Origin: Reticulitermes speratus
Taxonomy: Eukaryota; Arthropoda; Insecta; Blattodea; Rhinotermitidae
Reading direction: 5' to 3'
Length of the DNA: 64,000 nt
Assembly: GCA_021186555.1 (NCBI GenBank)
Contig: JAJKFL010000013.1
Location: forward strand, 43,115,144-43,179,143
Shown here: positions 49,457 through 60,400 of the stretch, piece by piece
Position numbering within the stretch: position 1 is the first letter of the stretch
Layout: the number at the start of each line of letters is the position of its first letter
Made by a program: the position numbers and the translations under genes
Notes under the pieces: model-generated
Told to the model about the DNA's origin: nothing
The model's input: the letters and a program-made list of their open reading frames with translations, nothing else
Databases searched by the model: none

Positions 49457-50990
49457 TACTGCGACAAAAGAGCCGCGTTGAATATGGCAGCGAGGAGACA
49501 GCTCGCTGCGGAAGGTGCTTCAGTGCCCTGTTCGGTATACCGTTTGGGCCCGGAGCCTTGCTGGCCTTGAGACCCCGGATGGCATCCTGAACCTCCGCGG
49601 GGTTGGTTAACTTGGGCTCGCTTGCAGGTGCATAAGAGTATGCTTGCAGCGCCTCACCAACCATCTCAATAACTGCCGGATCCGACGGGTCGTTTACCGG
49701 CTGAAACTGAGCCTCAAGACTGTCCGCCAGGGCTTCGGCTTTCTCATTGTCTGAGAGAGCAAGCCCGCCCTGCGTGACCAGGGGTGGAGAGGGAGTGGGC
49801 ACTCTCATCACCCGTTTGGTCATCTTCTACAGCGATTGGTCCTCGGGATCAAGGCTTCCATTATGGCACTCCACTGCTCATTTCGCCACTCGTTTAGCTG
49901 GTGGGTCACCGACCGCTGAAGGCGGTTGACCTCAGCTTTTAGAACAGGGTCCCTAGTGATTTGCCACTGCCTCCTCAACCGGTTTTTCAGATGTATATCA
50001 TCCTGAATAAAGATGAAGCATTAGATCGCACCCTGTGGAGAACTCGCTTTGGAAGAGGCTACGGACCTGTCGTAAGACAGACTACAGAATGAATGAATGA
50101 TCCTGAATACGTGCCGGTATTGGGGGTCGTGGGTCGTCACGAGGGCGTCTCCTGGGGGCTGACGCTGCTAGTGCCTCAGTGATAGCGCTGGACACCTCCT
50201 CCACACACGTGTCGATTTCCACCCCGCTATGCAGTTTCGGGGTGGCCGGAAGTCTGTCTTCCAGGCAGGCCTGGAATTTGACCCAGTCGGTCCTTCTGAA
50301 GTCCGGGCGGTCCGGGAGGTTAAGAAAGGATGATCGACATCTCGTGTCGATCAGTACAGGCAAGTGATCTGAGCTTAGTGCAGAGCACGTTGTCAGATAC
50401 ACTGGGATGACTAGGTCTTTAGTGATTACTATGTCTAGGACATCAGGGGTGGCACAGGTATTATATGGGACAGTGGTGGGTGTTTCCGGCCCATAAATCA
50501 AGCAGGAATGATCATTGGCGTAATCACGCAGGCGACTGCCCCTTGTCGTGATTAGCCTCGAATTCCAGTCCACGTGCTTGGGTTTCAGGTCCCCGCCATC
50601 AGGACGGGAAGCCCTCCGCTCAGGCAGTCAGACAGATCCGCTTCGATTAGGGGCCGGAGGGCGAAAGGTAAGCCGCCAGGATTTTCACCGGTCCGCTTGC
50701 CAACATTACATGTAAAGCAGTTGCCTCCAACTGGGTCAGGCCGGGGACGGGTATAGCGTAGTGGTCTATACCCCTGCGGACCAGTATTGCTGTTCCGCCG
50801 CCCTCTGTAGGCCGTCTGTACGGTGGGAAAAATAGTTTGCGAGCCGAAAGACTTTCCCTGATCTGAGATGGGTTTCAGTCAGGAGGCATATGTCAACCCC
50901 GTGTTTACCAAGGAAGTGATCCATCTCCATCTTTCTGCCGCGCACGCCATCCACGTTCCAGCAGGCCAGCCGTAGTGCCTTCGCACTTGT
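49457..50990 (-). pseudogene. Jockey J2 ORF2 remnant (endonuclease, start of RT)
   Basis: Carries the EN start MDGVRGRKMEMDHFLGKHGV (50954) and DICLLTETHLRSGK, the EN end (DWNSRLITTRGSRLRDYAN, ALSSDHLPVLIDTRCRS near 50370), the linker RPRDDPRPPIPARIQD, and RT entry text (ALQAYSYAPASEPKLTNPAE, GPNGIPNRALKHLPQRA, 49823-49500). The catalytic palm is deleted. An inserted LINE end breaks it at 50010. Confidence 0.75.
50000..50109 (+). mobile_element. 5'-truncated LINE 3' end nested in Jockey J2, with target duplication
   Basis: The 10-base word atcctgaata occurs at 50000-50009 and again at 50100-50109; J1 has it only once at the matching place. The 90 bases between encode on the + strand the end of an ORF2, DEALDRTLWRTRFGRGYGPV then VRQTTE and a stop, followed by (GAAT)n, a typical LINE 3' tail. 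A clear, young insertion. Confidence 0.9.
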
Positions 50991-50999
50991 GCCTTAGGG

Positions 51000-52022
51000 T
51001 GTGCTGCCATACTCGGCTACAAAAAGGATAACAATTTTCAGGTGCAGCCCGCGAGCGTGCTGCACCTGAAGGGAGGTTGGGTACCGCTGTGAGGAGCCGC
51101 CGTGTCAGCGCCACACACGCGTTAACAGGTAGGTTGTCGAGCAGATCAGTGATCTCCTCTATTGGTGACTGGTTGGGAGGTGGATTGGAAGCAGGATTAG
51201 GCTTCTTAGGTGGAGGCGATGATTTACCAGTCGTCGCCTGTTTCTTCATTGGGCCTGTTGAGGGGCCACAACGGCAGGTTGGACAGCCTTAACCTCTTTC
51301 CTGCATGCGGACGCTTTGCCCTGTTTAGGGGCCGCGGCCGGCTTGAGAGTGGGTTCAGGTTGGGATGGGGTGGTGGGTTTCACTACCCGCCCCCCTCGCA
51401 CCACATGAGACCATTCAGGGCCTAAGCTCTTCTGTTCCGCAGAAGGCTCGGCACGGGTCACTTGCGCTGGAGCCGAGCGACCGGTTGCACCGTTCGTGTG
51501 GACGCGAGGAGCTGGCGTCCGCTTTGTAAGCGCGGCCTTAGCTTCCTACCACTTTGCACAGCCCCGGTAGATTGCTGTGTGTTTACCCCCGCAGCTGCAG
51601 CATTTCAGCTGCTGCCTTGGGGTAGAGCACTCCCCCGAGGGGTGTGGCTCACCACAGGCAACACACCGGGGTGTGTATCCGCAGTTACGCTGCGTGTGGC
51701 CGAAGCGTTGGCAGCGCTTACATTGAAGCGGGGCCTTAGGGGCCACGTACGTCCCTACAGAGACTCTTAAGAAGCAGAGTTCAGAGAGGGATCGCACCAT
51801 CTGCACCTCTGGGCCTCTAGCCACCGACACCACGAAATGTAGAGTGGGGGGTCGATCGCGTGCGGCGTCCTGATCGCGGCGCCCAGAGCGGAGCTGCATG
51901 ACGCCCTGGACACGGATTCCCAGGGCTTCAAGCTTCTCCCGGACGACGCTCTCAGGCTTCTGTCTGCTGAGGTTTTTCACCAGCAGACGTACACAAAGAT
52001 CCTCCGGGAGAGAGAAAGTTTG
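51000..52022 (-). pseudogene. Jockey J2 ORF1 remnant (CCHC gag)
   Basis: Better kept than J1 in this part. LLVKNLSRQKPESVVREKLE gives an RRM-like strand-helix pattern. It is followed by LRSGRRDQDAARDRPPTLHF, then the knuckles CKRCQRFGHTQRNC, CVACGEPHPSGEC and CSCGGKHTAIYRGC at about 51700-51546, then the proline-rich tail PPPKKPNPASNPPPNQSP. The N-terminus is lost by 5' truncation. Confidence 0.75.
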
Positions 52023-53811
52023 AATTAAAATTAAGGGTACTTGAAAAACAAAGGACCTATTCGTCTTTTTTTCGGCTTCCATTGGAAGGACTTTCCTGAA
52101 ACTTTATACGCAAGCGATGTAATATTGGTTACGATCGGTCGATATGAAGGGCACTTTTCTCGGAGAACAGAGTACACTTTCGCCATTATTTCGAATTCCA
52201 TTGGGGGTAGTTTCCTGAAACTTCATGCCTTAAAATCTCCGCGCATGCGCAATGCAAGATGTAAGTTTTGTTACACTTTACTTGGACTTTTCGGCTGTAC
52301 CTCGGCTACAATTCACAACCTTGAGAACCTCAAACAAGCTGGCTACTGTGGCAGTAACTAGCCCCTCATATAACTGCAGATTTCCTCGATCTCCCGAAGC
52401 CAGTATATCAAGAACTGGACCACGCAACACTGACACTAACAAAATATATCAGACCCAACTGTTTACACTGTTACATAAAACATATGACTTTTTAATGGAG
52501 GTGTTAGTGACTCAGTTTGTACAGTATCGAACTGTAGGATGAGTTATATATAATGAATTAGTATGGAACTGGAAGGAGGGAGTCACGGTATAATTTGACA
52601 CTCTATCCAGATATTAGTCTTAATGAACTGAGGATGACCACAGAAAACCTCACTCAGGATATCCAGCCTTCAGACCAAAACATGACACAGGTGTGCCAGT
52701 GAATCCACGGCGATGTTCAGTACATGTTTAGTGTGAAACTGTGTAACATAAATGTATGTTAGTAAGTCATGAAGTCAAATTAGTGTTACAAAAGAGAACA
52801 AGTTTGGATTTCATTTTTATTGAGTTTTAACCATTTAACTCATTATGTTCCATTCATTTTCTGTTTTACCAAATCAAACACTGAACTCTCTCAAACCGGT
52901 GATATTCTCAACAACCAGACGCGTCCATTCATACTCTAGGCGATTGGCATGACACATTCTTTAAAGCGGCCACAGTCACCTTCTTTCCAATCACAATCAT
53001 CTCACTAGTTCAGTTAATTTTACATGACCCTTACAGTTCAAACTGTCATTAAAACAGTGCTGACTTTATTCATACATTCCAAAAAACGTTAAGTGACATA
53101 TAATTATGCAAATTGCCTCACGCTGATATGCCCTCTGGAGGTTCCTGTCTGAATATCAACCACACACTACACTGATTGATGCTCTATGAGGTTTTCCTCA
53201 GTCCCTCCAAGAAAGAACTGCTGCAGTACCTTAGATTAGTCTGTGCCAGCTTACCTTCACAACAATTTCACGTCATTATTTACTACCATTCAATCCTTTG
53301 AGCTGTAAAGCTGTAAATGTGACTTACTGACAGCATTGTTACCTAAACTACAAATGAACAAGTGGGGTGCCTGTAAAAATTTATGTTCTATGATTAAGGA
53401 ATGTGCATTATTTGCAAATTGATAACAGAGCAAGAGGCAAGGTATGAGAGGTTGGGTTCGTGTGTGTGCCTCTCAACTCCTGTATTTTATCTTCAGTGAA
53501 CTGCCTATGCAGGCAATTGTAAGATATGCAACTGCTCAGGTGACAATGAAGATGAGTACTGACCGGATGAACACAGGTAGATAAGAGCACCAGCATAAAC
53601 ATGACAACAATGCAGTACTGACGATGCGTAACAATAAGAAAAATGACGGGACTAAAGATTCTTTGGATGGCACAACGTTGACAGTTCTTGCATCATCTCA
53701 AGAAAGTCTGGGCCTACAAGCCTCTGTGGAAGGCATCAACTCAACAAGCTAAACATGTTTTGTACAGAATTTCCTGAAATGTGACAACTGTGAAGGCGAG
53801 TCATTTGGGTA
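52023..53811. other. Region between Jockey J2 and SINE, no gene seen
   Basis: AT-rich DNA with decayed repeat text, for example gaaaacctcactcaggatat near 52650, which also occurs in the J1 3'UTR near 28845. It may include the WRAP73 3'UTR; an antisense AATAAA (ttttatt) is at about 52816. Confidence 0.45.
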
Positions 53812-54072
53812 AAGGTAAAGTTCTCCCAGAGGGGGAGTAGAGGTATAGCTCTACTCTCTCCTTAACCCTGGCGCTAGATGAGGGTGGTTGGTCAACTCCA
53901 CGCCTCGGCCACTTTACCCCCGGGAAAGAGACCCGGTACCCATTGTACAGGAGGCTAGGTGGGCCCCAGGGCCGGTCTGGACGGGTGCTGAAAATCTCGC
54001 CCCCACCGGGATTCGATCCCTGGACCGTCCAGCCCGTAGCGAGTCGCTATACCGACTGTGTAACTACAGTAT
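53812..54072 (-). mobile_element. SINE-A copy with target duplication
   Basis: Flanked by gtcatttgggta (53800-53811) and gtcatttgagta (54073-54084). On the - strand the tRNA-like head (gactcgctacgggctggac, then a B box near gggatcgaatccc) comes first and the GGTAAA-type tail last. Body words agtagaggtatagctctact and tttacccccgggaaagagac are shared with 61201-61485. Confidence 0.88.
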
Positions 54073-54267
54073 GTCATTTGAGTACAAACTAAAGACCGTC
54101 TTGGTTCATACTAACCTTCGTGTACACAATCTGCACACAGCATACCATTTCGTGTAAATCTAATAACATTTTACTTTTTGATACAGTCACCAAGCACACT
54201 GCAAGGATACAGCTGTAACTTCGTTACTTCAGTATGAATGTGTAACTTTAATAACTTAAGGAAGGTA

Positions 54268-54467
54268 TCACAAGACTGAGAGTGGTAAGAACACGACTTT
54301 TGTGCCAGCATAAAGTGCCAGGCACTCTCCTGAAGGCTGCCACCTTACATCAGAAACACAAATGTGGTCGGTCATGTGAACTGTCACTTTCTTGCTGATC
54401 CAAAGGCTCACAAAGTTTGATCCAGACACAGTGGCTAGTCTCGGTTCATCTGGAGCCCAACAGATAG
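54268..54467 (-). CDS. WRAP73: WRAP73 last exon
   Basis: 200 bases, of which the first two complete an Ala codon with the preceding exon, followed by [15 protein letters not shown] and so on to VFLPLSVL and TGA. The acceptor on the - strand is gtgttgtag. Confidence 0.88.
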
Positions 54468-57400
54468 CTACAACACATCACAATAAAATTAATGCTTCTG
54501 CTGGGTACTAGTTATGTATGGTGGAGGTTGCAGGTTCAAATCCAGTTTCTCTCAAACTTACAGTATGACACTGAAGATTTTTGGGCACAATTCAATTATA
54601 AGTGAAAGATTCCGTGGTACAGGCCCTTACATTAACGTTGACAGCGCTGAACTGTCTCTCCATACAATAAACTAACTTCTGTGAATCGATTTTCCAGTAT
54701 ACATCCCAAAATGACATCCTATGGTCCATTCAGCCTGAACCCTTCAGTACTACCCAGTGTCCACTGTAGTCTTCAGATCCTCCACCCACACACACACACA
54801 CACACACACAACACAAGTACTCCAGTATTTTTGTGCCTCTTTCATTCTAGTGTAAATGTACAGAGCCTTTAGCACATACTCATTGTACCAGCAAGGTGAG
54901 ATAGCTAAACTTCTCATCTGGCTACAAAAATGAAGCTTACAAGTGCTAAAACAGTAACACAGCTTTCCCTACAGACTGACATTGCCGTCAGCTGAGTGAC
55001 ACTTGAAATGGGACGTCTGAATGAGGATAAAACGAACAGAAGGTCTGCAAGCTGAGACCACTGATGGTGGGACTCCAACTGGAGACCTCCATAAGGAATG
55101 TGCAGGGCTTTCCACCCATTTACTAGAGCTCCCAGGGGTGTCAAGCAAGTGAGGTCCCCTCTACCAACTAAGACAGCAATCCTCTCAGTCACCCTTGTTC
55201 CTGATGTGACAATGTGTGGCATGCTCCTGTTCTCAGCTGTCAACTGTACAAATTAGACATACATAGGAGACAATACGGAGCACTGACCTACACCTGAACA
55301 TCTCCACACAAGGTTATATCTATTACCAACTAATTGCACAAGTTAACATATATATAAGATAATTACTGCAACATGTTTCAGCTACAGACAGTAGCCATCT
55401 TCAGGGAGTACCATTACACAAGGGAAGTACATGGTGTTAAGGCATGCCGTCCTCAATCATAAATGGCAAATGGTGCACTATAAAGCAACACAATTACAAT
55501 ATCAGTATACGGCATTTACAAATAAAATAGGTTAAAATTATACAGGAATTTGTATTAGTTCATATCTGTATTGTTTGCATAGAAACATCTACAAGATAAA
55601 GTTAAAATAATATAATCTGTATGTCACCAGTCATGTGTACCTGTTAAGCAAATACTCTGTAATGGCACTCCCTGAAGATGGCCAATATCAATAGCCGAAC
55701 CATGTTGGAGTAATTATTGTATATATATTAACCAGTGCAATTAGTTGGTATAATGACACAAGAGAACGTAACATACGTAACATTCACGAATCACCAGCTG
55801 AAGAAAGCTATGAAGATGAACATGGCAGAGCCACTAAGTCCACCAGTGTTAAAAGCTACTCGTACAACATGCACAAGGCCAACTGAACGGCAAACAGCCG
55901 TTTCATGAACTGACATACATCAAAGTGGACAGAGAATCTGTTCTTGCATCTGCTGGACTTGTTCACTTTGAATAGCTGGATCCAGTTACCTTCTTGAGGA
56001 ACTATGACATGTCAACAAGATTTCAGGATGACTGGAGCAAACTCATTCTTTAAGAGGAAGACCAAACACTGCAGCAAATTTTAAAAAGGGGCATATTATA
56101 CGGGAATAGGATTATATAATCATTTACCAACAAACATAAAAGCCTTAAAGAATGACTTGAAATTTTTTTGGGCCCGCCCTAAAGGAATTTCTTCTTTCTA
56201 ATTCCTTTTATACCTTGGAAGTATATTTTAATCATAATACTTAAATTAATCACATCTGATATTAATAGCGTGATTTTATACTTTTTACATGAGTTTCCAT
56301 TCTTGATCACACATTATTTAGTAATTATGTTATGGATATCTACGACTACCGCTATCATGCAGAATCTTACGTTTATATTTGTAATTTATTATTTAATTAA
56401 TTTCAATCTACTATTAATGACTATGGCCGTGCGGTCTAAGGCGTGGGTCTGCGGCCGCCCGCTTACTAGGATCGTGGGTTCCAATCCCACCAGGGGCATG
56501 GATGTTTATGTTGTGTTTGTTGTGTGTTGTCAGGTAGAGGTCTCTGTGACGGGCTGGTCACTCGTCCAGAGGAGTCCTACCGACTGTGGTGTGTCTAAAT
56601 GTGTGTGACCATGAAACCTCGACGAAACGAGGAGGCCCAGGCCCATATAAGGCTGTCGAACCCCCCCCCCCCAAAAAAAATAATAATAATAATGACTATT
56701 TCCACACCCTATTGTACTTGATGGATTTATGGAAATAAAATGGGATGATGATGATGCAACAAAAAAATAGATTGCCTTTTGCTGTGGAACAAGCAATGGA
56801 TAAGAAGAACAATCAGCTGAGGTGTCACGTGGTCTGAGTTCACAAAGACAGTTAAAAAAATGAAAGGTGTGAAGTGGGACTGTGTGTTATGTGCTCCAAA
56901 AACTATCACAGGAAATCATGCTGTGAAATACAAATGTAAGTAAAAACACATACATGTACATTTTCTTATTAAAAATCAGTTACGCTTAGGTTCCATAATT
57001 AGCATATGAATTCTGTACAGTAAGAATGACTCTGCAATGGTATTCACTAAGATTGAGGTTATGTGTTCCTTGTTTTGATACATTTCACCCAACACATCCA
57101 GAGAAATTACTGTTTTCATAAATGTGCATACTATTTTAAAAGACCCAAAGGAATCTCGGGTTTTAGAACTGCTCAGTAGGATTTAAATTTGTTGCAAATT
57201 GGTAAACTTTGCAACATAATTCTGTCCCATAGGTCGATGTGCTAGTTCCATGCAATTAAAAATATATTACAAATTATTGTCGTTTTTGTTGTGTTGTTGT
57301 GTCATCACCATCGTCAAGCTGTTGATAAATAATAATTCAATTCAATTCAATTCAATTCTGGTTTATTAATGTGCCGAGTCAACAGCCAGATGGCCAATTA

Positions 57401-60400
57401 CAGAAACAGCACAACATACAAACACAAATAACAACGGACAATAAACAAAACAAAATAAAACAAACACAACCAAAACAAGTAAACAAACAAACAATAACTT
57501 ACTTAGATAATTAATAAAAACACCTTAAAATAATGTAATAAATTATTACATCTCACTAAGTGTAACAAATTCTCTTCTAAAAACATCCATATTATTACAA
57601 ATAGAATTTGCCGCGATAACACACCGGCCGGAGGGACAGTTCTTATAATATGAGCTAACATAAAACAAAGAAAAGTCTCGGAGGTTTCGAGTGGGAACTC
57701 GTAGACCAATAATGTCTAAGGTAGACGGACAGGATTTAGAACCCAATAAAACATTAATGACAAAAATTGCATCAAGTTGATGTCTTCTGTCATGTAAAGT
57801 ACGTAAATTAAGTACTTGAAGAGCATTGGCATAACTATAACCATTGCTGTCGCGGGAAAGGAATCGATTATAACATAGAGCTACAAACTTCCTTTGAATG
57901 CGCTCAAGCTTTTTTGCATCGGTAGAAGTAATTGAATTCCATACAACAGATGCGTACTCTAATTTGGGTCTAACAAGTGAAAAATATAAAGTCAATAAAC
58001 AATCAAGAGTCGAAAATGAAAAGGTAATATTACGAATAAGACCCAAAAGCTTGATGGATTGAGAAAAAATGTAATCAACATGGGAATGAAAATATAATTT
58101 GGAATCAATAAAGACTCCTAAATCCTTAATACAATCCGTACGTGTAATATAAGAATCCCCAAGTTTATATTTAAAAAAAAGGGTATTTGTTTTCCTAGAA
58201 AAGGTAATAGCTCGAGTTTTGCCAGTATTTAGAATCATAAAATTAGCAGTGCACCAACGTTGTATGGAATCAATATCTGATTGCAACTGAATAAAATCAT
58301 TAGGTGATGTAATAGCACGAAAAATTTTTATATCATCTGCAAAAAGAAGAAATTTTGAATGTGTTATTACTTTACATATATCGTCTATAAATACATTAAA
58401 TAGCAAAGGCCCTAAAACAGAGCCTTGAGGAACACCCGCAAGTATTCTAAAAGGCGTCGAAAAAATACCAGAAATTTTCACACACGAAAATCTACCAGAT
58501 AAATAACTACAAAACCAGCTAACATAAGCACTTGAGAGTCCAAAGGAACTAAGTTTGTTTAAAAGTAGAGTATGTGACACAAGATCAAAAGCACTGCTAA
58601 AATCAAAATATATAGCATCAACTTGACGCTGAGACCTGACTAACGGGGTTATATAATCAAGATAATTTACCAAATTAGAGGTGGTAGACCTTGATTTTAT
58701 AAAACCGTGTTGACAGCAATTAAGTTTAGGCTGAAGGTAATATGAAACGTGATTATATATAACTATTTCAAAAATTTTAGAAAAATTATTTAAAATTGAA
58801 ATAGGGCGATAATTAGCAATTTTAGTACTGTTGCCTTTTTTAAGAATAGGTACAATAGCAGCTTTTTTCCAAAAAGAAGGAAACAACTGCTGAGACAAAC
58901 TGAGATTAAAAATATGCTTCAATAAGGGTACCAAAATATCAGTACAGCCCTTAATAATAAAGCCTGGAATACCATCAAGCCCAGCAGATTTAGATGGCTT
59001 TAGCCGCTTAATAGCTTTGCGTACGTCAGAGTCAGTAACCGAAAAGACAGATAAATTGTCTGTAGAAATATCATCAAAAGAAGTTTTAATATTAGATGGA
59101 ACTTTAAAAGCAGTGTTATCATACACCAATTTAAAATGATTAGCAAAGGCTGCAGCGACTTGGTGCGGTTCCACTAAGTGTGTGCCATCCACCTCGAGTT
59201 GAAGAGAATTTGATTTATTTTTCCTAAAATTAGACACGTAATTCCAAAATTTCCTAGGATTGTTTTTTAAACTTTCGTCAATAGATTTGAGCCATCTAGA
59301 TCTATCGAACTTAATAGCATTCTTTACAAGTTTCCTATAGTAGGAAAATTTACTATAGTGTACATAAGACTTATTCTTTTTGAAACGTTTGTGATAATAG
59401 TTCTTTTTCAAAATGTAATGCCGCAAAGTGCGAGAAAACCAAGAGGGAAATTTGGAACCTTTAATAGAGCGTAGGGGAATTGATCTATCAATGGCTTCAT
59501 GAACAGCAGAGTTAAGGCTGGCCACAGCAGCATCAACAGAAGATTTGGAATACACACTTGACCAATCGTAAAAGTAAAGAAAATTATACAACGATAAATA
59601 ATCGCCACTAGCGTATTTAAAGTACGATAGTTCATTAGTTTTATAACATATTTTGTCAATAAGAGGCAATTCAATTAACAGTGGCGGGTGATAAACGTCA
59701 GGTTTAACCAGGCTAGTATCGGGAGAAGTAATATAAAGGTCAGTAATATTAGAAAAAACAAGGTCAAGCATATTTCTACTGTGATCAGCATCAACACACT
59801 GTCCTAAACCAAGAAAACAAGTGGAGGTGTAAATAGCATCTCCCCTAAGTTTAGAATAAAACTGACAATTTTCACAAGGCAGGCCGCTTTCCCAATCAAA
59901 ACCAGGGACATTGAAGTCACCTAAAAGAATAACACGATAATTTGTCGTGTCAAGTTTATTTTCTAAATGGGAAAAGTATTCACAAATAATATCTGGTTTA
60001 AGATCAGGCGAAAAGTAATGATTACCAATAAGTAAATTTGGACCATTACGAGTGGGAAATTCGACCCAAACACACTCATCAAAAAACTGTAAATCATGCC
60101 TGCGCTTGCATGCATTTAATTCAGGGGAAACAGCTATTAACACACCACCTCCCCTTTTCTTAGTCGCATGGATTCTGTCTGAATGGAAAACAACGAAACC
60201 ATCAGGAAATAAATTTTGATCATAACACTGGTCGTTAAGCCACGTCTCTGTCAAACAAAAAATATTATTATAATAATAATAATAATAATTGTTTTTTATC
60301 ACCATTATGCAGGGTATTTACAATTATATACCTCAAACAAACCATGTTACTAGGGTATATAGTGTCGCAGTTATTCTGTGGTTACAATTTATGGTACATG

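Larger units (their letters stand above)
49183..52022 (-). mobile_element. Jockey-type LINE, copy J2, internally deleted
   Basis: Same family and orientation as J1. From 3' to 5' it carries 49183-49456 (3'UTR, matching 28481-28755), then jumps at about 49457 to sequence equivalent to J1 position 30166. About 1.4 kb holding most of the RT is therefore missing. It continues through endonuclease and ORF1 to about 52022, where it is 5'-truncated at the J1-equivalent of about 32535. A 90-base insertion of another element lies at 50010-50099. Confidence 0.85.

Noticed and set aside
54914..55243. 109-codon - strand frame in the WRAP73 intron
   Set aside because: No match to WD repeats or any family I know. 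The splice phases of the flanking WRAP73 exons join without it.
56425..56505. A tRNA-Leu/Ser-like gene
   Set aside because: Has A- and B-box-like words, but is followed by a SINE body and (TAA)n tail and bounded by target duplications, so it is a SINE head.
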